Positions 1 through 8,186 of a DNA stretch of 64,000 bases are shown piece by piece. The stretch is from Streptomyces sp. NBC_00536. GTDB lineage: Bacteria > Actinomycetota > Actinomycetes > Streptomycetales > Streptomycetaceae. Positions within the stretch are counted from its first letter, which is position 1. Each line of letters opens with the position of its first letter. The stretch covers positions 203,651-267,650 of the forward strand of contig NZ_CP107820.1 of the NCBI RefSeq assembly GCF_036346295.1, given 5' to 3'. The notes beneath the pieces are model-generated. The model did no database searches. It had not been told where the DNA came from and saw only the letters and a program-made list of their open reading frames with translations. The translations under genes and the position numbers were made by a program.

Positions 1-165
1 GTAGATGCCACCGCGCGGGAAGGTGGCCAGTACGCCGTCGATGTCCCAGGCGATCTCGGCGACGGTGTGCGCGAGGACGACCGCCTCGCGCCGCTTGCGC
101 AGATCCGCGTCGGGCTGCGGGAGATCCGCACCGGGCAGGGTGAATTCGTGCTGTTCGGTGGCCAT
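1..165 (-). CDS. N-terminus of a SnoaL/NTF2-like protein (cut by window edge)
   Basis: The first 55 codons of a minus-strand gene run off the left edge. The start is an ATG at 165 with a GGAGG-type ribosome site just upstream. The visible part has a polar leader, then a helix (KRREAVVLAHTVAEIAWD) followed by IDGVLATFPRGGIY. That arrangement is typical of the first helix of small alpha+beta-barrel NTF2/SnoaL-like proteins (ester cyclases or unknown substrate binders). It faces the same way as the cupin and polyketide genes and may be the promoter-distal end of that operon. Function cannot be fixed because the catalytic part is outside the window. Confidence 0.5.
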   Translation of the reverse strand, partial: MATEQHEFTLPGADLPQPDADLRKRREAVVLAHTVAEIAWDIDGVLATFPRGGIY

Positions 166-277
166 GACCGTTCCTCCACGCGTCGACCGGCTTGATGTCG
201 CAGACGCTAGGGCCGCGACCTCGCGTACCGCTCGAACGCCGGGCCGGACGGACCGGTCGGTCGGCCCCCGCGCACCG

Positions 278-850
278 TCAGGCGTTCGCGCCGACCGGCT
301 CGGTGCGCTGCTGCTGCGGGGGCTTGTAGGAGGAGCGGTAGCCGCAGGCCAGGCCGATCGGCGCGAGCAGGGTGCACAGCGCCATGTCCAGGGCGAAGGG
401 CCGGCCGGTGATCACGCGGTACTCGTCCCGGAAACCGAGGGCGAGCAGCGGCATCTGCAGCGCGGGGCCGGAGGCGCTGAGACGCCCCTCGTTGGCCAGG
501 CCCCACAGGGTCTCGAAGACCTTCTCGGTCTGGTAGGCGGGGGTGGTGCGCCAGACCATCCGGGTGGTCTCGGGGCCCGGGTTCCACATGGAGTGGCGCA
601 CGCCCGGCGGGATGTAGAACTCGGCGCCTTCGGTGTATTCGTGTTCGACGCCCTCCAGCTGGAGGGTGATCCGGCCGCCGCGGACCTGCATGACCTCGGT
701 CTGCTTGGGGTGGTAGTGGACGGGCGGCTTCAGGACGGTCGGGGCGTACTCGACCTCGACCTCGACATAGGCGCCGTTCGTCTGGGAGGCGGTGGTGAGG
801 AAGGTGAGCCGGTCTTTTCCGAGCTGCAGGGTGTCTCCGGGGCGTGCCAT
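278..850 (-). CDS. Cupin-domain protein
   Basis: A 190-residue single-domain cupin. Metal-ligand type residues are visible in cupin motif 1 (PVHYHPKQTEVMQV, about residues 43-56) and in motif 2 (PPGVRHSMWNP, about 82-92). The ATG at 850 has GGAGAG eight bases upstream. Small cupins of this kind serve as isomerases, cyclases, dioxygenases or simple binding proteins in polyketide clusters. The sequence does not say which. It sits downstream of the exporter gene, about 65 bp away and on the same strand, so it is probably co-transcribed with the biosynthetic operon. The substrate is unknown. Confidence 0.75.
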   Translation of the reverse strand: MARPGDTLQLGKDRLTFLTTASQTNGAYVEVEVEYAPTVLKPPVHYHPKQTEVMQVRGGRITLQLEGVEHEYTEGAEFYIPPGVRHSMWNPGPETTRMVWRTTPAYQTEKVFETLWGLANEGRLSASGPALQMPLLALGFRDEYRVITGRPFALDMALCTLLAPIGLACGYRSSYKPPQQQRTEPVGANA

Positions 851-915
851 CGGATGCCTCTCCTTGGTGTCCGGGGGTGGTCAGGACAAGGGGGGTGGTC
901 AGGGCGAGGGGGTGG

Positions 916-2460
916 TCAGACGCTGGTGGTGCTCCGCGCGGTGGTGGCGGCCACAGCGGTCCCGGTGCTCTCGGTGGGCCCGGTACGCCGCTTGCCGGGG
1001 AGCCCGAAGAAGGCGTTGAGCAGGTTGAGTACGCCGATGCCCACCGCGATCCAGAAGCCCAGGTGCAGTCCGTCCACCCAGGCGATCGCGGGCAGCCGCC
1101 CGTCGGCGAGTTCGCCGGTGGTGCGGGTCATGGCGCTGGTGGCCACGGTCGCCACGCCGAGCGAGGCGCCGACCTGGAAGGCGGCGACGAGCACGCCGGA
1201 GGCGATGCCCTGCTGTTCCTGCGGGATGTCGGACACCCCGTGGACGTTGACGGGGATGCCGCAGCACTGCATGGAGGCGCCCAGGATGAGCAGCGCGGGC
1301 AGCACGTCGAGGAGGTAGTTCCCGTCGTGCGGGGCCCGGGTCAGCAGGATCAGGCCGAGTACGGAGCCGATGGCGCCGAAGAGGTAGACCGGGCGGGGTC
1401 CGGACTTGTGCATGATCCGGGTCGCCGGGGCGGTGATCAGGATGGCGATGACGCCGAGCGGCAGGAAGGCGAAGCCCGACTTGAGGGTGGAGTAGCCGAG
1501 GCTGCGCTGGAGGTAGTAGCTGCTCAGGAAGAGGACGGAGGCCTGCACCCCGCTGGTCAGGATGCGGCCGAGGCCGGCGGTGACCAGGGAGCGGGTGGCG
1601 AAGAGCTGGAGCGGCATCAGCGGGTCGGCGACCTTGCGCTCGACCACGACGAAGCCGACCAGCAGCGCCACCGCGGCGACGGCCGGGACGATGACGTACG
1701 GGATCGAACCCCAGCCCTTGTCCTGGATGTTGACGATGGCGTACACGAGGGAGGCCAGGCCGCCGGTGACGGCGATCGCGCCCAGGATGTCGGGGGTGGA
1801 CTCGCTCTTGGTCTCGGTGCGCCCGCCGGCCAGGATCAGCACGCCGATGACGGCGACGACCCCGAAGGGGATGTTGATGTAGAAGATCCAGCGCCAGTTG
1901 AGGCTGTCGGTGATCAGGCCGCCCGCGATGACGCCGAGGGTGCCGCCGAGTCCGGCCAGCGCGGCCCAGATCGCGAGGGCGGTGGTCCGCTCCTTGCCCT
2001 TGGGGAAGGTGGTGGTGACCAGGGACATCGCGGCCGGGGACAGGAAGGCCGCGCCACACCCCTGGAGGGCGCGCGCGGCGATCAGCAGGCCGGTGCCGTC
2101 GGCGATGCCGCAGAGTAACGAGGCCGCGGTGAACAGGAACGCGCCGAGCAGGAACGTACGCCGGCGCCCCCAGCGGTCGGCGGTGCGCCCGCCGAGCAGC
2201 ATCAGGCCGCCGAAGCACAGGATGTAGGAGGTCAGCACCCACTCGATGCCGGTGGCGGTGGCCTTCAGGTCGGACTGGATCGCGGGCAGCGCGAGGTTCA
2301 CCACGGTGGTGTCGAGGAGCACCATGAACTGGGCGAGGGCGACGAAGACGAGCAGCCGCCATCGTCGTGGGTCGGGCGGGGTGTCGGTGCCCGGTCCGGC
2401 CGCGGACGCGGCGGCCGGTGCCTGGTCCTGGATACGGGGGGCGTTCTTCTCGGTGTTCAT
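916..2460 (-). CDS. MFS drug exporter, DHA2 (14-helix, EmrB/QacA) family
   Basis: A 514-residue integral membrane protein with a cytoplasmic Pro/Ala-rich tail of about 30 residues and then 14 predicted helices. Family motifs are present: LDTTVVNLALPAIQ in helix 1 (motif D1) and GGRTADRWGRRR in the loop after helix 2 (motif A). The DHA2 family uses proton exchange to expel amphipathic compounds, so this is the likely product exporter or self-resistance gene. Codon 115 is TTA (complement of 2116-2118), which would make translation depend on the bldA tRNA. The ATG at 2460 follows GAGGG. It lies in the middle of the minus-strand operon, between the TauD gene and the cupin gene. Confidence 0.9.
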   Translation of the reverse strand: MNTEKNAPRIQDQAPAAASAAGPGTDTPPDPRRWRLLVFVALAQFMVLLDTTVVNLALPAIQSDLKATATGIEWVLTSYILCFGGLMLLGGRTADRWGRRRTFLLGAFLFTAASLLCGIADGTGLLIAARALQGCGAAFLSPAAMSLVTTTFPKGKERTTALAIWAALAGLGGTLGVIAGGLITDSLNWRWIFYINIPFGVVAVIGVLILAGGRTETKSESTPDILGAIAVTGGLASLVYAIVNIQDKGWGSIPYVIVPAVAAVALLVGFVVVERKVADPLMPLQLFATRSLVTAGLGRILTSGVQASVLFLSSYYLQRSLGYSTLKSGFAFLPLGVIAILITAPATRIMHKSGPRPVYLFGAIGSVLGLILLTRAPHDGNYLLDVLPALLILGASMQCCGIPVNVHGVSDIPQEQQGIASGVLVAAFQVGASLGVATVATSAMTRTTGELADGRLPAIAWVDGLHLGFWIAVGIGVLNLLNAFFGLPGKRRTGPTESTGTAVAATTARSTTSV

Positions 2461-2520
2461 GGCTCCCTCTCGGGTGGGCCCGCCGCCCCCGGCCCCGCGG
2501 CCGGGAGCGGCGCAGTCCGG

Positions 2521-3468
2521 TCAGGCGGCAGTGGCCTCGATGTAGCTCAGGGCGTTGTAGATGGTCCGGTTCGGGTCAGTGATGGCGCGGCGGCCGTGCA
2601 TGACCCGGGTGTTGTCGATGACAGCGGCGTCGCCGTCCTGCCATTCGAGGTTCTCGGTGATCCGTGCGGTCACCGACTCGACTTCGGCCAGCAGCTGTTC
2701 GGACAACTCGGTCCCGTCGGCGAAGGTGATCGTCGGCTTCTCGTAGTTGAAGGAGGGGCCGAGGATGCTGTTCGCGAACGAGCGCCGCTCGCCGAAGATC
2801 GTGGTCCCGGCAGCGGGGGTGCAGAAAGCGTAGCGGATGCCGCCGTCCGCCTCGGCCTGGATTTCGGTGCCGGGCAACTGGCTCGCCAGTGCGAGGAGTT
2901 CCTCCACCTTGATGTCCTCGGCGGGCTTGGTCTTGCCGAGCAGGTGGTGGGCCATGGCGCGCCACTGCTGCTCGCCGACGTAGCGGCTGTAGACGATGTC
3001 CTGGGCGGCGAAGGCCTCGCGGGCCCCGTCGCTGAGGGCGTCCCAGACGCGGTAGCCGTCGCAGACGGTGGTCTGGGAGCCGGAGGAGGCGGCCTTCTCG
3101 CAGAAGAACCAGGCGACGTGGGCGCGGAAGGGGCTGTTGCCGTTCTCGGTGTGCAGGCCGACCTCGGCGAATCCGGCGTCGACCTTCTGGGCGACCTCCG
3201 AGTAGAAGTCGCGGGCCGGGTCGAGGGTGGTGGAGGTGGAGGTGGCCTGCACCAGGGCGGTGAAGGAGTCCATGTCGGAGGGGGTGAATCCGCGCAGCAG
3301 CAGGAATCCCGCCTCGGCGAGCAGGCCGCGCAGGGCCTTGGGGTCGATGTCCGCGAGGCTGCCGCCCTCGACGGGTTCCACCAGCAGGCCGCTGCCGGTG
3401 CCGTAGGGCGTGGTTTTCACTGCGGTGCTCACTCCGGTACTCGCTGCGGTGCTCACTGCCGTGCTCAT
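2521..3468 (-). CDS. TauD/TfdA-family Fe(II)/2-oxoglutarate dioxygenase
   Basis: 315 residues, the normal length for clavaminate-synthase/TauD-like oxygenases. The iron facial triad is visible: HTE in VGLHTENGN (about residues 109-117) and the distal His in NTRVMHGRRAI near the C-terminus. The Arg after that His (RRAITDPNRT) is placed to bind 2-oxoglutarate. It would hydroxylate, desaturate or oxidatively decarboxylate an acyl or amino-acyl substrate. Its ATG overlaps the end of the AMP-ligase gene by four bases (ATGA) and has GGAGA upstream, so translation is coupled. That pairing suggests it acts on an activated acid or on an amide made from it. The first ~15 residues are a Ser/Thr/Val repeat of no recognisable function. 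Confidence 0.85.
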   Translation of the reverse strand: MSTAVSTAASTGVSTAVKTTPYGTGSGLLVEPVEGGSLADIDPKALRGLLAEAGFLLLRGFTPSDMDSFTALVQATSTSTTLDPARDFYSEVAQKVDAGFAEVGLHTENGNSPFRAHVAWFFCEKAASSGSQTTVCDGYRVWDALSDGAREAFAAQDIVYSRYVGEQQWRAMAHHLLGKTKPAEDIKVEELLALASQLPGTEIQAEADGGIRYAFCTPAAGTTIFGERRSFANSILGPSFNYEKPTITFADGTELSEQLLAEVESVTARITENLEWQDGDAAVIDNTRVMHGRRAITDPNRTIYNALSYIEATAA

Positions 3469-5105
3469 GCCTTCTCCTCGGTCGTGTCCCCGGCCGGGGC
3501 GCTCTGGTGCCCTCGCAGCACGTGGGTGCGGATGACGTCACGGCGCGGGCGCCCGGTGACGGTGAAGCAGGTGGCGTACTCGGGGTCGTCCTCGGACATG
3601 AGGTGGACGACGGCGGCGCGTTCGATGCCGGAGAGGCGTTCCTTGCCGAAGGCGTCGATGCGCTCGCGGGCGGTGTCCTGGTCGAGGCCGGCCTCGATGA
3701 CGAAGAGGCCGTGCACCTGGTCGAGGCCGTCGGCGACGATGGCGGCCTCACGGATGAAGCCGATCTCGCGGTAGCGCGCTTCCACCCATTCGGGTGACAC
3801 GTTGCGGCCGCTGGAGGTGATCACCATGCTCTTCTTGCGGCCGGTGATGCGCAGGTACCCGTCCTCGTCGATCTCGGCGAGGTCGCCGGTGTGCAGGCGT
3901 CCCTGGTCGTCGACGACCACGCTGGACGGGTCCTCGCGGGTGTACCCGGCGAAGAGCGAGGTGCTGCGGATGAGCAGCTCGCCGTCCTCGGCGAGTTCGG
4001 CCTGTACGTGGTCCAGGGGGCGCCCGACGGTGCCGAAGCGGACCTGGCCGGGGAAGTTCCAGGAGACCACCGAGGAGTTCTCGCTGAGTCCGTACCCCTC
4101 GTGGACGGTGACCCCGTAGGCGTCGAGGCGCTGGAGGATCTCCGCGGGGACGGGCGCGCCGCCACAGGCGATGAAGACGGAGCCCTCGTGGCCGAAGATC
4201 CGGCGGCGCCGCTCGGGGACGCTCTCGCCGGGCTGCTGGTCGCTGAGCGCGAGGAAGAGTCCGGCGACGGTGGGCGGTACGACGAGTGCGGTGGGGCGGG
4301 CCTGGCGCAGCAGGCTCAGCATCCGGGGCGCGGCGTCGGCGGCGGTGCCCACCAGCGCGGTGCCGGGCGGCAGGAAGGAGACCGAGCCGCCGGCCAGGAA
4401 GGGCATGTAGAGCCCGGCGACCTGTTCGATGAGCAGGCTCAGCGGGACGATCGAGAGGTAGCGCTCGAAGACGGCGGGTTCGGTGCGGGCCCGCAGGGAG
4501 GTCAGGAGCGCGTCCAGGCCGTGGCGGCGGATCTGGACGCCCTTGGGGGCGGAGGTGGTGCCCGAGGTGTGGATCACCTTGATGACCGCGTCCTCGGCGG
4601 GCACCGGCGGGCGGGCCGCTCCCCCGGCAGGGGTCTCGGCGAGCAGCGCCTTGATGTCGACGGCGGTCACCGGGCACGTGTCGGGAAGCACCTTGGATCC
4701 GGTGTTGGCCGGTCCGCTGTCGGCGGCCCAGCGGGCCAGCGCGCGGGTGCCGCCGTCGTCGACGTAGCAGAGGTCCGCGGTGTCGAGGAGGGAGGCGGCC
4801 TGTTCGGCGGCGAAGGCGGTGGGGACCGGGACTTCGACGGCGGCGGCGAAGAGGGCGGCGAGGTCGGCGACGACCCACTCGGGGGAGTTCTCGGCGAGCA
4901 GCCCGACCTTGGCGGGGCGGCCGTGCTCGGCGGCCCAGCGCTCCAGGTGTCCGGCGAGGACCAGGGCCGCGCCGATGATCTCGCGGTAGCTCCAGGTGGT
5001 GCCCGTACCGCCGTCGCCGGACAGGACGCGGACCATGACGGCGTCGCTGTCGGCCTGGTCCAGCAGGCCTTGGGCGAGGGAGACGGGCAGGGTGTCATGC
5101 GGCAC
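3465..5105 (-). CDS. Acyl-CoA/acyl-ACP synthetase (AMP-forming)
   Basis: A complete 546-residue ANL-superfamily adenylating enzyme. The P-loop-like motif (IHTSGTTSAPKG, about 177-188), the A5 motif (GYGLSENSS), the TGD motif (LHTGDLAEIDEDGYL) and the hinge GRKKSMVITSSGRNVSPEWVE are all intact. Overall it resembles long-chain fatty-acyl ligases more than NRPS A domains. The start is a GTG at 5105 that overlaps the end of the thermostable-hemolysin-family gene by 11 bases, and its end overlaps the TauD gene by four. It probably activates a free fatty or polyene acid to an adenylate for transfer to CoA, ACP or an amine. It should be contrasted with the degenerate homologue at 27.7-29.3 kb. Confidence 0.88.
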   Translation of the reverse strand: MPHDTLPVSLAQGLLDQADSDAVMVRVLSGDGGTGTTWSYREIIGAALVLAGHLERWAAEHGRPAKVGLLAENSPEWVVADLAALFAAAVEVPVPTAFAAEQAASLLDTADLCYVDDGGTRALARWAADSGPANTGSKVLPDTCPVTAVDIKALLAETPAGGAARPPVPAEDAVIKVIHTSGTTSAPKGVQIRRHGLDALLTSLRARTEPAVFERYLSIVPLSLLIEQVAGLYMPFLAGGSVSFLPPGTALVGTAADAAPRMLSLLRQARPTALVVPPTVAGLFLALSDQQPGESVPERRRRIFGHEGSVFIACGGAPVPAEILQRLDAYGVTVHEGYGLSENSSVVSWNFPGQVRFGTVGRPLDHVQAELAEDGELLIRSTSLFAGYTREDPSSVVVDDQGRLHTGDLAEIDEDGYLRITGRKKSMVITSSGRNVSPEWVEARYREIGFIREAAIVADGLDQVHGLFVIEAGLDQDTARERIDAFGKERLSGIERAAVVHLMSEDDPEYATCFTVTGRPRRDVIRTHVLRGHQSAPAGDTTEEKA

Positions 5106-5748
5106 GGGTCAGCACCTTCGCCTGCGGGCGGTTGCTGAGCAGCCGCATGTCGACGGATTCGAAGCAGTAGCGGCCGATGGCGGCGAGCAGCAGGGTGCTC
5201 TGGTCGACCGCCTTGGCGTAGCCGACCATGGGCCGGGTGTCGTAGTACGAGCCCCAGGAGGCGAGTTCCTCCGGCTCCAGCCGGTCGGGCGAGGCGTCCG
5301 CGAGCGGGTGGAAGACGCAGCCGAGGCGGGACATCAGCTCGGCGAGCCGGCCGGTCATCGTCATCACCGCGTACGGGCGGCCCAGGCAGGCCATGACCAG
5401 CGGGATCGACTTGATGATCTCGCCGCCGGCCGAGGCGCGGACGGAGGCGATGTTGCCGATCTGGAGGACCTGGTGGCGGCCGACGGGGTCGCCGACCTCG
5501 GCCGCGATGACCTCTTCGACCGGGGCGTCGAGGTAGCGCTCCAGCAGGACCGGCTCGTCCTCGGGGAAGGAGAGGCCCGCGCAGGCGAGGACCTGCTCCT
5601 GGCCGTTCTCGTCCTCCTCGAAGAAGGCGAGGAAGCCGTCGGGGTCGGGGTTGATGGTCGCCTGGTACTGCTTGGCGAACACCTCGCGGGCCATCTCCCT
5701 GGCGACCAGCCAGTCCGGGGTACCGCGCTCGGACAGCGTGATTCTCAT
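5095..5748 (-). CDS. Thermostable-hemolysin-family (T_hemolysin) protein
   Basis: 217 residues. The pattern EVFAKQYQATINPDPDGFLAF near the N-terminus, followed by a GNAT-like core (QEQVLACAGLSF, then VGRHQVLQIGNIAS), matches my recollection of the thermostable hemolysin family (Vibrio delta-VPH type). Those proteins look like acyl-acceptor N-acyltransferases in fold and often sit beside AMP ligases. The role here is inferred: it could pass the acyl group activated by the adjacent ligase to an acceptor. No signal peptide is visible, which argues against a secreted toxin. It is translationally coupled to the ligase gene. The ATG at 5748 has only a weak upstream purine run. Confidence 0.6.
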   Translation of the reverse strand: MRITLSERGTPDWLVAREMAREVFAKQYQATINPDPDGFLAFFEEDENGQEQVLACAGLSFPEDEPVLLERYLDAPVEEVIAAEVGDPVGRHQVLQIGNIASVRASAGGEIIKSIPLVMACLGRPYAVMTMTGRLAELMSRLGCVFHPLADASPDRLEPEELASWGSYYDTRPMVGYAKAVDQSTLLLAAIGRYCFESVDMRLLSNRPQAKVLTRAA

Positions 5749-5776
5749 GTGTGATGCGCCCCCTTACAGGGTCGAG

Positions 5777-7009
5777 TTACAGGGTCGAGTGGGCCGAGAG
5801 GACGGACCGGCTCACCGCCTGGACGCCGGGCGCGCGGCGCGTCACGGGCTGGGCCCGGACGGCGAGTTCCGCCGCGTGCAGGGCGCTGTTGATGGAGGTC
5901 TCGGCGAGGATGCCGGGGGCGGCGACCGCGTCGCCGATGAGGTAGACGCCGTCGCCGCGGTCGATGGCGGGACGGTCGCGCCAGCTCAGGCCGGGCAGGT
6001 CGAGGGCGCCGGTGCGGCCGCGGGAGACTCCCTCGCGGCGCCACTGGATGCGGTCTTGCCAGCCGGGGGTGGTGAGGTCGAAGAGCTTTTCGAGGCGCGC
6101 CAGGGCCTCGGCCTTCGACTCGCCCGGCCGGATGGGCATCTGGCCCTGGAAGAGGGCCTGTCCCTCGGGTGCGAGGGAGGGGTCGTGGTCGGAGTACTGG
6201 GAGGTGAAGCCGCCCTCGTCCATGTCGAAGGAGACGTTGCCGTCCTTCTTGGAGTGGGTGACGGCCATGTCGAGCAGGGCGGCGGTGCCGCTGGGCCAGT
6301 CGAGCGTGGGGTCGCCGAGCAGGCCGCGGGAGGCGGCGAGCGAGGTGGCGACGATGACCGGGCCGTCGGTGGGGAGTTCGGTGATCCGGGAGTTCTTCTC
6401 GATGACGACGCCGTGGGCCTTGGCCCGGCGTTCCATCCGGTCGATGACCCCGCCCCAGCCGCCGATGAAGTACCGGCTCGGGAGCGGGAAGCGGGGGGTG
6501 CCGACGCGCAGCAGCCGCTCCCAGACGAAGGCGGCGGAGAGCCGGCCGGGGTCGCCGTCGAAGAGGATCGGACCGAGGAAGCCGAGGGCTTCGTTGACGG
6601 TCTGCTGCTCGAAGCGCTCGCTGGCCCAGTCCTGGAAGGAGCGGTCGATGGGGACCTCGATGTCCCGGTGCATCCAGGTCATCTTCATGTAGCCGCCGGG
6701 CAGGGTCATGCGCAGTTTGCCCATGTGGCGAAAGCGCATCCGCGTCCACTCGTGGAAGGACAGGCGGACGTAGTTCCCGGCGAGGCCGCGCTGGAGCAGC
6801 CAGCTCCAGCAGGGGCCGTTGTCGAAGAAGGTGTGGGGGCCGTCGTTGGTGACGTAGGGCCCGGTGGCGGAGCGGGAGCGGCCGCCCAGGTGGGCGTGCG
6901 CCTCGTGGACGGTGACGCGGGCGCCCTGCTCGGCGGCGGATATCGCCGCGGTCAGGCCGGCGAGCCCGCCGCCGATGATCGTGATGTTCGCCATGGTTAT
7001 CGCACTCAC
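5777..7009 (-). CDS. FAD-dependent oxidoreductase (amine oxidase/phytoene desaturase-like)
   Basis: 410 residues with an N-terminal Rossmann dinucleotide site (IIGGGLAGLTAAISAAEQGA), a second FAD contact (EAHAHLGGRSRS) and a C-terminal FAD motif (VYLIGDAVAAPGILAETSINSALHAAE). This is the layout of NAD(P)-binding-8/amine-oxidase-type flavoproteins that desaturate or isomerise long hydrophobic chains. A GTG at 7009 with AAGG five bases upstream is the better start; an ATG 15 bases further in is an alternative. A role in desaturating or dehydrogenating the polyketide chain is plausible. Just after the stop, a 13-bp segment (CTCGACCCTGTAA on the coding strand) is duplicated in tandem. Confidence 0.75.
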   Translation of the reverse strand: MSAITMANITIIGGGLAGLTAAISAAEQGARVTVHEAHAHLGGRSRSATGPYVTNDGPHTFFDNGPCWSWLLQRGLAGNYVRLSFHEWTRMRFRHMGKLRMTLPGGYMKMTWMHRDIEVPIDRSFQDWASERFEQQTVNEALGFLGPILFDGDPGRLSAAFVWERLLRVGTPRFPLPSRYFIGGWGGVIDRMERRAKAHGVVIEKNSRITELPTDGPVIVATSLAASRGLLGDPTLDWPSGTAALLDMAVTHSKKDGNVSFDMDEGGFTSQYSDHDPSLAPEGQALFQGQMPIRPGESKAEALARLEKLFDLTTPGWQDRIQWRREGVSRGRTGALDLPGLSWRDRPAIDRGDGVYLIGDAVAAPGILAETSINSALHAAELAVRAQPVTRRAPGVQAVSRSVLSAHSTL

Positions 7010-7041
7010 TCACCTTTGGGATTCGCGCACCTTGGGGATTC

Positions 7042-7060
7042 GCGCACCTCGCAGGTGCGC
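7042..7060 (-). terminator. Small hairpin between AKR and FAD oxidoreductase genes
   Basis: GCGCACCT-CGC-AGGTGCGC forms a perfect 8-bp stem in the 61-bp gap. It overlaps a direct repeat of GGGATTCGCGCACCT (about 7019-7033 and 7036-7050). There is no U-tract, so it is more likely an attenuator or RNA-stability element than a full stop. Confidence 0.45.
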
Positions 7061-7070
7061 GGGCCGTTCC

Positions 7071-8066
7071 TCAGCCGTCGAGCGTGGCCATGGCGCCTGC
7101 GGGATAGCGGTCTCCCACCAGGCTGCCGTGGGGGGCGATCCGGTCGAGGGCCGCGAGGTCGTCGGCGCCGAGTGCGACGGCGGACGCGGCGATGTTCTCT
7201 TCCAAGTACGTGACCCGCTTGGTGCCGGGGATGGCCACGACGTCCTCGCCCTGGGCGAGCACCCAGGCCAGCGCGAGCTGGCCGGTGGTGATGCCCTTGG
7301 CGGCGGCGAGGGCTTCCAGCTGCTCGACGACGTGCAGGTTGGCGTCGAGGTTCTCCTTCTGGAAGCGCGGCGCCACCCGGCGGAAGTCGTGCTCGGCGAG
7401 GCCGTCGAGGGTGCGGATGCGGCCGGTGAGCAGGCCGCGGCCGAGCGGGCTGTAGCCGACGAAGCCGATGCCGAGTTCGCGGACGGTGTCGAGGACCCCG
7501 TTGGCCTCGACGTCGCGGGTGGCCAGGGAGTACTCGGTCTGTACGGCGCTCAGCGGGTGGACGGCGTGGGCGCGGCGGATGGTGGCGGCGGAGGCCTCGG
7601 AGATGCCGAGGTAGCCGACCTTTCCGGCGGCGACCAGGTCGGCCAGCGCGCCGAAGCTCTCCTCGACGGGCACGTCGGGGTCGACGCGGTGCAGGTAGTA
7701 GAGGTCGAGGCGGTCGGTGCCGAGCCGGCGCAGGCTGCCCTCGACGGTGGAACGGATGTATTCGGGGCGGCCGTTGAGCTTGCCGGTGATCTGCCCGGTG
7801 GGGCTGACCTCGTTGCCGACCTTGGAGGAGACGATGACCTCGTCCCGGCGGCCCGCGATGACCCGGGCGACGAACTCCTCGTTGGAGTGCGGTCCGTAGA
7901 AGTCCGCGGTGTCGAGGAGGTTCACGCCGAGTTCGAGGGCCCGGTGGGCCGTGCGCAGGGCCTCCTGGTCGTCGGCGGGGCCGTAGGCGAAGGTCATGCC
8001 CATGCATCCGAGCCCCTGCTCGGAGACCGCCAGCCCCTGGCTGCCGAGCTTTCGTTGCCGCATCAT
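7071..8066 (-). CDS. Aldo/keto reductase
   Basis: 331 residues, typical for a monomeric (beta/alpha)8 AKR. The catalytic tetrad is intact: Asp in LLDTADFYG, Tyr in the same motif, Lys in VSSKVGN and His in YYLHRVD. NADPH-binding residues follow in the C-terminal part ([17 protein letters not shown]). The family reduces aldehydes and ketones, including polyketide carbonyls. The ATG pair at 8066/8063 follows GGGGAAGG. The gene heads a minus-strand run that continues through the FAD oxidoreductase to the exporter. An A/T-rich 120-bp promoter region with repeated TGCTAG motifs lies upstream. Confidence 0.88.
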   Translation of the reverse strand: MMRQRKLGSQGLAVSEQGLGCMGMTFAYGPADDQEALRTAHRALELGVNLLDTADFYGPHSNEEFVARVIAGRRDEVIVSSKVGNEVSPTGQITGKLNGRPEYIRSTVEGSLRRLGTDRLDLYYLHRVDPDVPVEESFGALADLVAAGKVGYLGISEASAATIRRAHAVHPLSAVQTEYSLATRDVEANGVLDTVRELGIGFVGYSPLGRGLLTGRIRTLDGLAEHDFRRVAPRFQKENLDANLHVVEQLEALAAAKGITTGQLALAWVLAQGEDVVAIPGTKRVTYLEENIAASAVALGADDLAALDRIAPHGSLVGDRYPAGAMATLDG

Positions 8067-8166
8067 CCACGCCTTCCCCGGGTAGTTTTCATCCCTAGAA
8101 ACTCTAGCAGTGATAGCTCTTGAGAACTAGCAATGAAAGAGTCAATACCTAAGCTAGACAACAGAC
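8067..8166 (-). promoter_or_regulatory. Probable promoter/operator region of the AKR-to-cupin operon
   Basis: This roughly 100-bp stretch is conspicuously A/T-rich for the window. On the minus strand it carries TTGACT and two TGCTAG-containing segments (ATTGCTAGTTCT and ACTGCTAGAGTT). A related ATGCTAGCGTTG lies in the promoter of the FAD monooxygenase/DUF1772 pair near 20.63 kb. A common regulator, such as the TetR at 18.7 kb, is possible but unproven. Confidence 0.4.
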
Positions 8167-8181
8167 CTGACGAAGCGTCAG
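8167..8181 (-). terminator. Hairpin after the SnoaL-like gene
   Basis: CTGACG-AAG-CGTCAG, six base pairs with a three-base loop, lies six bases past the stop codon of the SnoaL-like gene. It may end the KS operon transcript before the AKR promoter. It is short and lacks a U-tract. Confidence 0.4.
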
Positions 8182-8186
8182 ATCAG

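Noticed and set aside
5..2118. Long plus-strand ORFs opposite the cupin and MFS genes
   Set aside because: They are antisense shadows of GC-rich genes; the minus strand has family motifs and ribosome sites.
5095..5748. Secreted hemolysin toxin
   Set aside because: No signal peptide or membrane segment, and the gene is embedded between biosynthetic enzymes; the family name is historical.
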